Shown: positions 43,901 to 56,700 of the stretch, in pieces
How positions within the stretch are numbered: position 1 is the stretch's first letter
Layout: each line of letters starts with the position of its first letter
Assembly: GCA_036784855.1 (NCBI GenBank)
Contig: JAZDSV010000061.1
Span: 1 to 64,000, forward strand
Source of the DNA: Aphelidium insulamus
Taxonomy: Eukaryota > Aphelidiomycota > Aphelidea > Aphelidiaceae
DNA length: 64,000 nt
Reading direction: 5' to 3'
Translations under genes and position numbers: made by a program
The notes under the pieces: generated by a model
Seen by the model: only the letters and a program-made list of their open reading frames with translations
What the model was told of the DNA's origin: nothing
The model's database searches: none

Positions 43901-45560
43901 TGGCTCGCACTCGCCGGGTATTCGACAAGTCAGTCGTACGCTGTTTGGGCCGTCGCAAGAGAGCCTGATACTGCGCGACGAGGAACGACTCAAAACACAG
44001 GCGACTTTTAAAAAGAGTTTAATCGACAACCAAATTGCGTCAATTATTGGCGAGAAGCACCGAATGAGCGTCGCCGAAGAACTGGTCGCTAAGCGAGAAG
44101 TGTTGGCGAGAGAAAAGCATGATTTAAGCGAAGAGCGTGATTCCCTTGATACAAGCTTGGCCGCCTTGGGCACAGAAGGCGGTGACAAGGCATCGTTTCT
44201 CACACAGCAACGTCAGGAAGTACTGAATAGGTTGGAGATCGTGGAAGCGGAGATGAAGTATTGCAGCGCGCGAATTAAAGCCATACAAATTGACGCAACC
44301 AATGATCAAACTATTGGAGCATCTGGTAACGACGTGTCTGGGCTGGAAAATGCGCTGGAAATTGTCAATTCATTGGACCCGGTCGAAGCTGTGCGAGTAG
44401 TGGAACTCATGTTGGAGGACAATATAGCCCTGCGAGTCGGCGAACGTGCACATCAAATCGAGAATCAGCAATTGAAACGTGACATTGAAACGCTGCGCGG
44501 CACCATAGAGTTCTACCGCTCGTCTGCTCGACCGTCTCGCACCACTGAACGTGCGTCCAATTCAAAACGACCATTATCCAGGCCACCGCCATCCGAAGCC
44601 GGCTATAATTTTGATGAAGACTTTGACGCCATAGAATCAGCACTAGGTGCGATGGCCTCGCCGGCAGTAAAGCGGCCGGCCCCTCCGCAGCAGCAGAGCC
44701 GAGCCACTCCCGACAGGGAACGGTCATCAAGTATGGATATGGAGACGAGACGAGTGCTAGGCGGTCCTGTTATTGGCAGCAGTGAAAGCTTTGACTCACA
44801 GGCCGATGACGACGATCGCCATGCTCGCCGAGTTCCATCCCTGCAAGGGCTGAAAGAGAGAAGTGGCAACATATTTGAGCGCCTTCATCGCGAGCAGACG
44901 GTCGCATCTCAAGCCAAGATGAAGGAGCATATTTCATACCCCAACTCGTACGCTCCACCTACCAGCCTTTCGTTATTGGCTACATCGATGGAGGTTGCCG
45001 ACGATTCGGTGCAGTCACGATCACCGACGACGTCGAATGCCGATCACATAACTCCAGCATCTCCGAAGCAAGCCGGTGTCCAGCAAGATATGCCTAGCGA
45101 GCCATCGAACGGTGATCCCTTGCCGTTATCGGCGTCGAACATGACGTCCGATGTCTTGAAAGATGGCAGGAATGAAAACCAGGCGATATTAATCTATCGG
45201 AACAACGAACCTGCACCTGCTAATACGATGACAAGCACCGCGAATTTGGATCGAGAGGTATTCCCAGGCCACAAAGACCATCGGTTGCCAGATCCCGTGA
45301 ACGAAAACGCTGCCTCACATAAAGAACTGTCTCGCAGTTCATCATCAGGCAAGTTACTATTGTACGAATGCTTATATGACGGTTGTGTAGGATTAGATAT
45401 CGACTCGCTGACCGCTGTGCCACACGAGTCGCCAAGAAAAAGTGACGGCGGTATCTCTGACGATACCAGGTCATCCAGCATGGAGAAGCTGATGTCACTG
45501 CGTGGCTCCATTCAGCGCGCAATGTTTTCCACGTCGCGCAAGCAGAAACAAGTTGATTGA
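40907..45560 (+). CDS. Kinesin-4 family motor (KIF4/KIF21-like)
   Basis: Microtubule plus-end motor with N-terminal head. Exons 40907-41161, 41221-41290, 41342-41604, 41661-41876, 41932-42101, 42148-42377, 42419-43290, 43339-43665 and 43710-45560 total 4,254 nt (1,417 aa). Motor about 1-335: VALRVRPL, P-loop [42 protein letters not shown], switch [11 protein letters not shown], switch [48 protein letters not shown] and [17 protein letters not shown] and the [14 protein letters not shown] loop mark kinesin-4. Coiled coils span about 480-900, interrupted by an acidic run ([17 protein letters not shown]). The Cys-rich tail of chromokinesin KIF4 and the WD40 repeats of KIF21 are both absent; the tail is Ser/Pro-rich. 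The intron at 41291-41341 has a GC donor. Confidence 0.93.
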
Positions 45561-45693
45561 TTGCAGAATAGAGATCCGTGTTGCAACGGCGCATTGTGTA
45601 ACCTTGCCACTGTTAACGTATCGACGCGTGCATATTTCGCCAGCCACAGCAAGCTGACAAAAGCATTACTGTGGCAGGCAATTTTACACACCC

Positions 45694-46686
45694 ATGAACG
45701 CAATAATGACTCCAATAAGTGCACAGTCGCCGGCATTCAGCAGGTGTGCGCGGATCTGCTATCTGGTGCTGGCCGGCAGCGCGGCTGAATCGGCGTATAT
45801 GCTGTCACGCTCCGTGCCAGTCACTGCACCCGGCACCGGCATCGACTGGACAGACAAGTTTGTGTGGATATCGCTTTACTTTTTTGTGTATATTGCCGCG
45901 TCTCTGCTCATACTGCCGTTGGGTGTGGTGGCCGTGTGGCAGCGTAGTATTTCCGCCACCCGCCTGTTTATCCGGCTCTTCTTCAACGTGGACGACTTCA
46001 TGTGTCGCATCAACATGGGGCTGTACACGTGGTACTTGTTGTATGCCACGGGGCGCGTGCAGTTTCTGCGGCCAGCCGGCGCATGTGTCAGTAGCGCGGA
46101 CCAGTGTGCCAGCTGGATCGGCGCCGACAACATGATGTCCATGCCGTGGAAGATCGGCATAGTGGTGTTTGGATGGGCGGCGCTGCTCTGCCGGTGGCTG
46201 ATGATGACTTCCAGCTTCGCCACGTACCTGTCCATGCTGCAGACGGTTGCGCAGATCTCGGCCGCCGGCAAGGAACACCGCAACCACGTCCCGCTGCCAG
46301 CCGTTACAGTGGGCGCCATATCACGGTCATCGTCTGTTGTCGGAGGAGACGGTCAACCGCCGCGGTCGTCGCGTCACTCCTCGCAGCAAGATATATCGCG
46401 CTCAGCGACGGGTCAACAGTACCGCGCCACTGGTGCCTACTCTGCGCACCCCGCCTGCTCAATGCCACAGCTGTCTAATCGACACCATCGACCGGCAGGC
46501 AACTCGCAGGCTCCGCCAATGCCTGCTGCCGATGATGGCTCTGCTAGCGAATTGACGACAGTGGTGCCTCGCGTCGCACCCACACGCCCGTACAGCATGG
46601 TGTGCGTGGGGAGGGCCGGCTTTAGTCAGCAGCCAGGCTCGCCTGCGCACCGTCCATCTGCCACGGTGCACGGGCTGGCTCTCTAG
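45694..46686 (+). CDS. Four-helix membrane protein, unknown, intronless
   Basis: 330 aa, no introns. Four hydrophobic segments: CARICYLVLAGSAAESAYML (weak), FVWISLYFFVYIAASLLILP, INMGLYTWYLLYAT and WKIGIVVFGWAALLCRWLMM. Between helices 3 and 4 lies an extracellular-type loop with CVSSADQC, two Cys that could pair. The C-terminal 130 residues are a Ser/Pro/Gln-rich cytosolic tail (VGGDGQPPRSSRHSSQQDIS). The four-helix plan recalls MARVEL or SUR7-like proteins of fungal plasma-membrane domains, but no signature motif is present. The start is the first ATG before the helices. Confidence 0.7.
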   Translation: MNAIMTPISAQSPAFSRCARICYLVLAGSAAESAYMLSRSVPVTAPGTGIDWTDKFVWISLYFFVYIAASLLILPLGVVAVWQRSISATRLFIRLFFNVDDFMCRINMGLYTWYLLYATGRVQFLRPAGACVSSADQCASWIGADNMMSMPWKIGIVVFGWAALLCRWLMMTSSFATYLSMLQTVAQISAAGKEHRNHVPLPAVTVGAISRSSSVVGGDGQPPRSSRHSSQQDISRSATGQQYRATGAYSAHPACSMPQLSNRHHRPAGNSQAPPMPAADDGSASELTTVVPRVAPTRPYSMVCVGRAGFSQQPGSPAHRPSATVHGLAL

Positions 46687-47025
46687 TGGTCACGGTGTGA
46701 TGTAGATGATGGCAATAGCGGAAATGGCAAGCCCGTGCCACCGTGCCCACGGGACGGCCACCCATATGAGGCAGCCACCCGAGGAACACCCAAGGGCCGC
46801 CCACAGACAGCCCAGGGGCAGACACAGACACATATACCGCCGGCACACAGGCACAGCCACACATATTTATTGTACGTCCACTTATACGCGACAGCCGCCA
46901 CTGGCTACGCGGGCGGCGCGCACCTGACTGGACGCGGCGGCGCGGCTGTCACTGCGCGCGCGGTCCGCCAACAAATTCATTCATTCATTTTCTTCTTTCC
47001 GCCATAATTGCCATAATTGCCAGCA
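46687..47025. other. Intergenic, membrane protein to Sla2
   Basis: 339 bp, CA-rich (CAGACACAGACACA about 46818) then GC-rich (CGCGGCGGCGCGGC about 46933), no supported frame. Presumably the Sla2 promoter. Confidence 0.4.
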
Positions 47026-50000
47026 ATGAACCAGCGCACATCGCCGGGAATGGCGCGGGCGTACGTGAGCTGCTGTGCTGCAGTGGCGTGTCTGTATGGT
47101 GCGTGTACCCTAACATTTGGGTGACGTGCAGATACAGCACCAAGGACCGCGACAAGGCCGAGCAGGAGCTGGCCATCAGCGTGAAAAAGGCCGTCAGCCT
47201 GGATGAGACGGCGCCGAAACAGAAGCACGTTCGCGGCAAGTCGCTGTGCTCTATGTGTGTGTGTTGTCTTGCGTGGTGTGACGTTTGCACTGGCAGTGTG
47301 CACCCTGTTCACGTGGGACTGGAAGACGGCGCTGCCATTCTGGAATGCTCTCAAACTGCAGCCCGTACTCTCGGACGAAATCCAGTGTTTCAAGGCGCTC
47401 ATCACCATACACAAGGTCGTCAGAGACGGTCATCCATGCGTGAGTGATGCTGCCTGTTGTCCCTTCGCTCTGCGGTCCGCTAAAAGCATTTGCAGGCCCT
47501 AAAGTCGGCCATGACTGAGCTTGGATTTCTGGATAGTTTGGCGCGGTCGGCGCAATATGCATCACATCGTGGTAAATACTTTACTTTTATATCTGTGCGA
47601 ATATGACTCCGTCGATAGGCTATGTCCAACTCATTGGAGCGTACATCTCGCTGCTCAAAGCAAAGCTTCAATTCCATTCCATTCACACCGACTTTACACC
47701 CAACTTGGACTATGAAGAGTATCGCGCACTGCGAAAAGTTGACGACCCCAACGAAGGGTCTGTTTTATGCGCAATTCCTTCTCGTCAGCCTGACATGGAT
47801 AAATTGCAGCTACAATTCAATTCTTGAGCTGATGGGACTGCAAGACAGCATCGATGCACTGACAAAGACAGTTTTTCAAAACTTGCGCCCCTCGTCCAAC
47901 AACGAGTGTCGAATTGCCGTGCTGGTGCCGCTTGTCGAAGAAAGCTTTTCGATTTACAAATTTATCACGTCGATGATGAAGGCCATGCACGCCAAGGTGG
48001 ACGCACACGAAGTACTGGCACCGTTACGTGATCGGTACAAAACGCAGTACACTCGACTGGCAAAGTTTTATTTCGAATGTTCAAACTTAAAGTATCTCAC
48101 GTCGCTCATTACTATTCCTCAACTGCCGCCGGTATCGTTGTGATTTTATTGTTAATGATACATTAATGTACTAAATAGAATGCAGCCCCGCCAGACTTTC
48201 TTCAGTATCAGGTGCAACGAGTAGAGCCGCCGTCCCCCGTGAAAAAACTCCGCCGCCCGAGGATATCTGGGGTTCCACTCAGTCGATCACACCGGAGCCG
48301 AGTTTTGGCGCTGTTGTGCCTTATGAAAGTAGCCAGCAGTTCCTGGTGCAGGAGCAAATGGTGCTTCATAATAGCGCAGAGAACGAGTTGAATCAGCTGC
48401 GGCAGCAGAATGCATACGCTCAGCAGCTCGTTGCCGGTTACGAAGGTCGAGTGCGAGAACTTGAACATCAGGTACGCGAGTATGACGCTCGGGTTGGAAT
48501 GTAGGTCAAGCACAGATATTTGATGTTTTCCATGTACTCTATTATGACCCGGTGAAATCATATATTCCCATTAATGATTCCGCAGGTATGAGCAACAACT
48601 AATGTCAAAACACAATTTCGACGCTGAACGAGAGTACCGCGACAAGCAAAAAGACGATTTTATCCAGGCGTTGCAGGAGCAGGTTGCAATGTGGAAGACA
48701 AAGTACGAAAATATTGCAAAAATGTATGCGCAGTTGAGGAAGGAGCACTTGGATCTGTTGAATCGATACAAGGAGCTTCAGTCTCAAGCCAGCGGCGCCA
48801 GAGAGGCCACGGCGCAGCGCGAGCAAATGACACAGTTGATGAGTGCCAAGACTGTAGAGCTGTCGCAGCTCTCCGCCGAAAAGGAGCGCTGGAAAAACGA
48901 GGCCGAGAAATTGAAATCTGAGCACAGCGAAGAGATGGCGTCACTTCGCCGCGAGGTTGCCGAGTCTCGAGCCAGATTCGAGGAGCTTTCTCGAAGCAAG
49001 GGCAGTGAGACACAAAGTCTTGTGGCGCAGTTCAACGCGGAAAAGGCAGAGCAAGAGGCCCGTATGCAGCAAAATGCGCAGGAAAATTCAATGTTGAAGT
49101 CCACACTGAACGATTTAAAGTCTGAGTTGGAGCGTCTGCGCTCGCTTCAGTCATCAAAAGACGCCGAGTTGCAAGCTCTGCAAGCTGGAATGGCCCAAAG
49201 CTTACAGGCCATCCGTGATCTGACCTCGAAATCGGCGGAATCAGAGGCAGAACTGATGGGCAAGATTGATTTCGTGCATTTGGAGCATCGATCCCAAATG
49301 GACAAGATTATGGGTAGGTGCATCCGGTTTGTATCTCACTATCATTGCTCACATGATGTGCCCTTATCGCAGATTCCGTGCTGGAAGATTGCAAAGCCAA
49401 AGTTTCGGATTCAGTTTTCGAGCTGGACAGTGCTGCGACGCAGGGTAACCCCACTGCCACGCCCGAGTTTCTTCTGTCTCTTGTGGAAAAACTTGTCGTG
49501 ACATCCAACGATTTTGCCGGCTCATTCTCCAAACACATTGTGGGCGGCGAAAAGTCTGGCAAAACAGAGTCGGACGCCATTCGGCATGCGAATAATCTTG
49601 CGCAAGGACTACACCTGGTGCTACATAATGCAAAAGGTGTTACACGACTGGCGGGCGATGACTCGGTGGTGGAGCAAATCATATCGTCTGCGCGCACTGC
49701 AGCCCTGTCGGGAAAGAGTTTCTTCAGCGCGATGCAGTCGGGCGCGCTCTCAACGCTTGACGTGGCCAAGCGACCAGAGCGTGTACAGCAGTGCAACGCC
49801 GAGCTCCAGTCCACCATCAATCCTATTGTAAAGATTGCCGAATCGCTGGTAAAGACAAGCGTGGACAAGGGCGCCGAAGACGATCTGGGAGATTTTGTGG
49901 AGAGGCAGATGGCCAGCGCTGCCAAGGCGATCGAAGAGGCCGGTGCCACGCTGCTGAAACTGCTCGGCGAAGACAGATCGCAGGATCCAAAGATCACGCA

Positions 50001-50607
50001 GGTCGACTTGCACGTGCATCAGTCTATTCTGTCGTCTGCCAAAGCCATCACGGACGCAATGAGCCGACTGATCATATGCGCTACCCATTCGCAAAAAGAA
50101 ATCGTGGCAAACGGTCGCGGCACGGGAACTACAACTGCCTTTTACAAAAAGAACAACCGCTGGATGGAAGGGCTGATCTCTGCGGCGAAAGCTGTTGCAG
50201 CCGCCGCCAGTATCCTGGTCGAGTCGGCCGACGGCGTGGTGCACGGAACACACAGTCTTGAACAGCTCATTGTAGCGGCGAATGAAGTGTCGGCCGCCAC
50301 CGCTCAGCTTGTCGCGGCGTCACGTGTCAAGGCCATTCGCGGCTCCAAGACTCAGGAGAAGCTGGAAGCTGCTGCCAAGGCCGTCACGGACGCCACTAAA
50401 TTGCTGGTCAAGGCGGTGGAGCAGGTTCAAGCAAGAAATCAGAATGCCAACGCCAACACAATCGATCTGTCCAAGTTGAGCGTGCACGACTTCAAAAAGA
50501 CCGAGATGGAGCAGCAGGTCAAAATACTTACCCTCGGCAAACAGCTTGACGATGCGAGGAAGCACTTGGCTGACATGCGTCGACACGCCTACCACACGGA
50601 GCAGTGA
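47026..50607 (+). CDS. SLA2: Sla2/HIP1 endocytic adaptor (ANTH, coiled coil, I/LWEQ)
   Basis: Links clathrin coats and PI(4,5)P2 to actin. Exons 47026-47060, 47132-47235, 47297-47439, 47496-47571, 47619-47757, 47810-48131, 48179-48211, 48262-48500, 48586-49313 and 49373-50607 total 3,054 nt (1,017 aa; human HIP1 1,037). ANTH about 1-275: ELAISVKKAVSLDE, KQKHVRVCTLFTWDWKTALP, FKALITIHKVVRDGHP, TSLITIPQLPP. Then DIWGSTQSITPEPSF, a coiled coil (about 320-600), and a talin-like I/LWEQ (THATCH) domain about 770-980 (SAAKAVAAAASILVESADG, AANEVSAATAQLVAASRVKA). The intron at 47236-47296 has a textbook GC donor, G|GCAAGT. Exon 7 (33 nt) has poorly marked borders; the chosen join is the one restoring PPDFLQYQ|DIWG. 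Confidence 0.93.
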
Positions 50608-50882
50608 GACTTTGTCGGCTGCATGCTGTGGATTTATAGAATCTTTTTCTAAATATTTGAACTTTTACAAGGTTTCTTTCATGGTGAATAATATGTAATG
50701 GACTAAGAGTAATGCATGGTGCAAGTGTGAGCCTGCTTACAACCTGCTCCGTCAGCCGACAAGTCCATTCTAAACCATTTAAAGCGCACCTAATATTTGT
50801 AGAAATAAATATCATGTATACACGTATACACAGCATGTACACCCACACATACCGTTCACCGGATAGCGCCACCGAGACGGAA

Positions 50883-53687
50883 ATGTTTCCAAATTTGTTC
50901 GCGGTTGCGAAGGCGCCGCCGCAACTGTTTGTTAATCGCCGCTCAATCACCGCGCTGTTTCACTGTTGCCTGCGATCGCCGTTCTCTGCCGCCGCCGCCG
51001 CCGCCACAACTTTTCATAACTTGCCGCCGTTCGTGGAGCACATGTCGGTGGTCGACACGGACCGCCACTCGGCTCAGCCTGCTGTCCTACCGGTTGGGTC
51101 AGCTGGCTGCCCGCGACTAGGTGCGCAGACTCCTCAAGGACACTTGATGGCCGACCCTACGCCGCCGCCGTCGGGATCCACACATCTCCCGTCTGTGTTG
51201 ACCAAAGATTTCCGCTTTGCCTCGGAGCTGTTCAGTCGGTAAGTTCGTGGCTGTGTGTGCCTTACATTGCTCATTGCCACCCAGGTCCATGGCGTACATG
51301 GCGGCAGCGGCTCGCGATGAAGCCGAACCAGCCCCGCTGATCGCCCACATTGGTCTTCTACTCGATGCAGCTCGTCGCGAGTTGTCGGAGCTGTCTGTTC
51401 GTTCTATACAGTCACTGTGAATGTCGATCATCTGACTAGATGCAGCTGCTGGAACAGCGACAGGACGCCGACTCTGGATTTCATGACGTCGAGGACGCCA
51501 GACCAGACTCTGGTGACGGCACTACATACATCGCGGACAATGCCACTCAGGCATCTGACAGTGTTCAATCTGCCGACATACGGATGAGCAGTGCCCGGTC
51601 GTCAGATGATGACGCTGCGGAATGCGACATCACTGTGACTAGAGTGGAACAGGATTCTCCGCTGCTTGGTCGGGGAAAATCTTGGGCTTCTGTTGCCAGG
51701 TACCGCTATTATCTTGTCACACAAGTACCCGCACTAATTATGATAGTCTCGATGCTTTAAGCTTGCTTGAGGCGTCAAAGAGCTCCGCAAGGTTGACAGA
51801 AGACTGCACCAAGCGTCTCGTGGTACCTCGAGGCAGTGACAAGCGCAAAATCTTGCAGTTCAAACAGCGGTCGATAGTCGAACCAAAGCCGATTGCTGCA
51901 CACTCTGTCGCATTTTCTGCTATCCAGAAGCCAAAGCACGATGCAGTGGACTCTAGGAAACAGGCAGCAGCTGTCAGACGCGCCGAGATTGAAAGAGAAA
52001 AGGCACAGAAGCTACGAGACAAAGAGAATAAGCGGCTACAAGCACTAGCGGCACGACAGGCAGAGGAAGAATTGTTAATGTGGCAGAAGGAAGAACGGCG
52101 TCGGCGGAAAGAAGAAGCAGTTGCGGCGCAGAAAGCGGAGAAACAAATTTGTTCGTCGAAGCTGCGGGAACAGCTGATTGAACGAATGGAAACCAACTGC
52201 TCACGGCGTGATAAGCACATCGACAGCGTCAAGGTGAAGGCAGCGGCGGTTGTTGAGCATTCAAAAACCGTGGCGGCCAAATTGTCTAATGACCATAGCC
52301 GCTTACATAACGCGCCTGGCCACCAGGCAGTGATTGCCAAGAAGAGAAAAAGGAAAGGCAAGACCGTTGCGGAGAAATTTAATGTTTGGCACTTTGTGGA
52401 TTGCGCATTCGCCGCGAAAGGCACCGATGCTGGATCTCTCGAGGACTTGCAGCATTTTTTCGACACGATGAAACTTATCACTACATTTCCGGAAGCTTAC
52501 ATTCATACTTCGCGATTTATTGTCGAACAGCGAGATGCCGTTCCATCCTACAAGAAATTAGTTGCAGTAGCTGTTCTGTGCTATAGGATGCAACGATCCA
52601 TCGGTGTGGATGCATCACCGACACTAGCAGTACAAGAACGTCGAGATATATTTGATATTGCGACAAGCTTTATATTTCCAGCGCTTACCTTCTCGACCAC
52701 TCTGTATCAGTCTCGTTGGATCGATCTCTTCGTCGAAGTTCTTTATGTTCTCAGAGAACATCTTCTGGACGCTACTGACCCAGCACTTTCTTACTTGGAC
52801 CCTCCCTTCTCTTCTGGGTTGACTGCTGTATGCTTTGCACAACTTAAAATTCCAGAACCAAGTATATCGATACTTCATGCTTATATCGCTTTCTTAAAGG
52901 CACTGGTATCTTGCATGTAAGTCACTCAGCCTTCTAACAGCGTGAATTTTGACAAATTAGCAATAACTTGGAGTCGTTCAAACGGTTATTCAACGTGCTA
53001 GAAACACTAGACCTAGTTGGCGTAGCCGTGGAAATGTCACATTTAAATGCTCATCGTGCATCTGGGCCCCTATGGGATATTGCTGCGCAGCTTCTCGACG
53101 TATTCATCTCGCTATTGAATGCTGGCGGAAGTCTGTGCTGCGATCTCCTTTGGGGTAGCGTAGCGACTGAAAACGCCTTAGCTCGCATATTTAATCACTA
53201 CGTGTCGAACACGCTGCAAACATGTGCCGAACGACTGAACACACCTCTAGACTCCACTTCCACTCTCAATGCCGTCAATTCAGTTCTGCAACTCCTGGGC
53301 GACTCTATGGGCGTCAACTCACACTTGGCATCGTCGCTCCGATTCGGACAGTGCCCAACAATCTTGCAACAGCTAATTGACTTGCCATTTGTCTACTATA
53401 CAACACCGAGGTATCTGCTGTATTACTTGATTGATTAGTGCTTATAGTGTAGGTTAATGGACTTGCTTTTTCCTGTCTTGATTATGGCCTGCATATCGGA
53501 TTCTGACAATTTGGTCATTTTACGGAATGAAATCGGTCTCATTCACATCGCCAACTATCTGCGCAACCTACAAGCAACGCGATGTGAAATCGGTAACGGC
53601 AGTCGACTAGTTATTACTTTACTACACAGTTTTGATGATGACGGTGGTATCAGCGATTTTCAACAACGACTGTGCGAGTGGCTTTAG
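50883..53687 (+). CDS. Coiled-coil, alpha-solenoid protein, SCAPER-like candidate
   Basis: Exons 50883-51238, 51285-51396, 51440-51699, 51747-52916, 52961-53410 and 53453-53687 total 2,583 nt (860 aa). N-terminal third is disordered except a helical block FRFASELFSRSMAYMAAAAR...LLLDAARRELSELSMQLLEQ. The middle is a charged single helix (RAEIEREKAQKLRDKENKRL...EERRRRKEEAVAAQKAEK) ending in a basic KKRKRKGK. The C-terminal 400 residues look like an alpha solenoid (WHFVDCAFAAKGTD, LVAVAVLCYRMQ, NAVNSVLQLLGDSMG, FPVLIMACISDSDNLVILRN, HIANYLRNLQ). This order, short N-terminal helical domain, long charged helix, C-terminal solenoid, resembles SCAPER (cyclin A-associated ER protein), but the identification is weak. 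The start is uncertain; a later in-frame ATG is also possible. Confidence 0.6.
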
Positions 53688-53791
53688 AGGCGATGCATTG
53701 CACTGATGATGAAGTCCGCATTGATTAAACTTATGTTTTGCTCTATTACTATTACCGTAGACGCCCAACATTTTGACATTGTTCGCGTTAT

Positions 53792-56700
53792 TCATTTCAC
53801 TGATGACCTAGACAAGTAGGTCTTGGTCTTTCTCGGCTCTGGTGTCGGCGAACTAACGCTTGCGGTCTCGCTGGGACTTGATCCTTCACTATCGGAACAA
53901 ATTGTACCGTCTTCATTTTTGCCTGCCTTCAGGATTTTCATAACCATTGAGCGGGCGGAAAAGTTTTTCCGAGGCGAGGCCACACGACTTGCTGTCTCAA
54001 TCGCTTCGTTACTCTCACGCATCATTGCTGGTGAGCCATAGGCGTCATTGTCCAGTGCATGACGAGCATTCCGCGGGGAAGCAACCGATCGAACATCGTC
54101 GGCGGGCGAAGAACCTCCCAGGTCACCTGCGCGCGATCCAGATCCGTCAGTGCTGCTATCAGCAAACTTTTCGGCCAGCATTGCTTCAATGGCGCTTGTG
54201 ATGCTTGGCTCTCCAGGCGTTGCACTTGGCGACTCAAAATGCTCCTTGTTTCCAATTCTGCCGGCGCCATTTCCGCCAGCCGACTTTGTTGGAGTGTCTA
54301 TCGCGTTCTCAATGGACGTCTCGTGAACCAGATTCTCGCGATACGATTCGTCGTCGCGGATAAAGTCCACAAGCGACATGCTAACCTCTTCCGACGTATG
54401 GTCCCTGTCCAGCACCGGAGCTGATCCCTGAACGGACTTTGAGTGATCCGATTGATCACTGACTGACGGCTGCGAGATCACATGCTTGCTGACTGCACGG
54501 CGACTGTCGCGTATCGGATATCGTCGATCCTCCAGCACCGTGGAATGTGTGGATTTGCGAGTGGCAGTGAAATCAATCATCACTAAACATTTGCGGATGT
54601 GCGGCAGGTCAGTGACATCTGCCTTGCTCTCATTCCACTTGGTCTCGTACTGTTCGTACATTTCGGAAATTGAGTCGTAGGTGCGCAAAATGGTTTCCAG
54701 TCCCACGGTGTCCACTGGCTGGGTGATAACAGTTGAGTCGCCTTCGTTCGGCTCTCTGCTGCTTGATTCTGCCAAGTGTCGCATCTCTGGGATGTTCTGT
54801 TCAATTTGCAGGTAGAGATAGTTGAACTCGCGACTGAGGTCTCCTGTGCGATGTCTGCCACGCCGAGCTGCATCCCAGTGAGATAAACGCCCTGCATCTT
54901 CTGGAAGCGTGGAAAAGTGCATTATGCATGCGCGCATCGCATCCATGTTGAATCTGATCCAGCTATTGCAGAATTCCATATGCGGCTCCTTGCCCTTGAA
55001 GTCGCTTAGATTTGCAAGATTTTGCAGTACTTTAGCAATCAGAGTAAGAGTGCGTGTTGCATTAGGATTCTCCGTGGCCTCTGCATGCAGGCCGAATAGA
55101 CGTGGATTGAGAATTGCCGGGCAAAAGAAGCGCAAGAAGGCGAATCCCGATACGGCCGAGTATTGCACCTGAGTCAAATTGACTTCTTTGGCGCCGATCC
55201 GTGGCCGATTAGTGAATGACGCGGTAACCATTTCGCGAATGCTTTGTAGAGTTTCGCGCAAATTCTTTGGACACTTGTCCACGCCATTCTGCACAGCTTC
55301 CCAAAACAGCTGTGCATATCCCAGAAGCCGCTTCTGATTCTTTTTCAGAGTTTCCTCATAGTCTGTGCGATCAAATCGTGTTGGATCCACTTCGCACGAC
55401 TCTTGCCGACTTGCGCGATCAAAAACCATCTTGATGGGCCCACTCAGGATGTCTTTCAAGAATTCGCCACCGACCGACTTCATATACTGGTCGATCGCCT
55501 TTGTGGCCATGGAGTTGCCGCGGAAAATGATATTCGGATCTTCGGTCGCCTCGACCTCCAAAGAAAACAGCGATCTGAATGCATTCACATCAGTGTCGGT
55601 GGCTATGAGCACGCTGACCAGGCTGCGAGCAAAGTCATCGCGTGCGAACGAGGTACACTTTTCCGCTGTGCGGGACAGCGCTTTCAGCCCGCGGAAATCG
55701 TCAGAGAACAGGCAATTCAGCAGGGAAGGGTACTCGTATAGCGGCAGGATAGTTTCGTCAGACAACACGGCGGTGATTCTGACGGCGGGCATGGTTTCGT
55801 CAAACTCCTTGGCACCATTGTAGCCTTGGATTTGTAGCCAGGTGTCCACCTTTTTGTGTATCCCATTCACACTGGAGCCGTCAATGAAGTGCGACAGTGG
55901 CACCTCGGCCCAGCCAAGCATGACATCGCGGCGCTTCAAGTGCATAGACACGGACAGGCGCAGCGTCTTGTCACAGTCGCGCAGGTCGTCAAAGTGGAAC
56001 TCGTCGCCCCAGAACGGCGAGCCACCACTCTTTGGGTTTGTCTTGGCCACCGCAGTGTTGTTCAAGCACACCGTGACAAACGGCATGATCCCGCGCTGAT
56101 GAATGCCACCAAACAGGAAGGTGTCAGCGGCGAGCGGCAAATTCACGCCCACTGCACTGCTGCCGTCCGCATTGGACGAGGGATCCAGCTGCTGCAAATC
56201 TTTGCCCTCCATCACCGACAAACGCATTGACCGAATTATGCGGTAGTAGCGCTCCTGCGGTGCAGCCTGCGGAATGTTGGCGGCCACGTTCTCGCTGCGG
56301 TCCAGATTGAGCGAGACCGGTTCGGCCAGGTTGGCGCTGACGCACGCATTGCAGCACAGACTGTACGGCTTCAGCTCGCGAATCCACTCGGCCTTCTCAT
56401 CCGCCGTCTCGGCCGACAGATAGATCACCCGGTCCTTGGTCACCAAACTATTGTTCTCCGTGGTGGTGATGCTGGTGGTGATGGCGAAGAGATACTGCTT
56501 CGACTGGAACAGCGAGTCGTCCACCGAGTGAATGGTGGCGTAGCTCAGCTCGATGAGGCCACGCGGCTTCAGCGCGTCCTCCGAGTCAAAGTAGTAGAGT
56601 TTGCCGGACGCGGCCTGGTACGCTGGATTGTACGGGTCCAGCTTGTCGCCCATCAGCACAAAGTAGCGCGGTTTCCAGCTCTCGGTCGCCTCGCTGCTGG

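Noticed and set aside
45350-45388. Possible 38-nt intron in the kinesin tail (GTTACT...GTGTAG)
   Set aside because: Removal would shift the frame; the long exon is open through it.
46622-46927. Overlapping short frames on both strands after the four-helix protein
   Set aside because: CA-rich low-complexity DNA keeps several frames open; no protein features.
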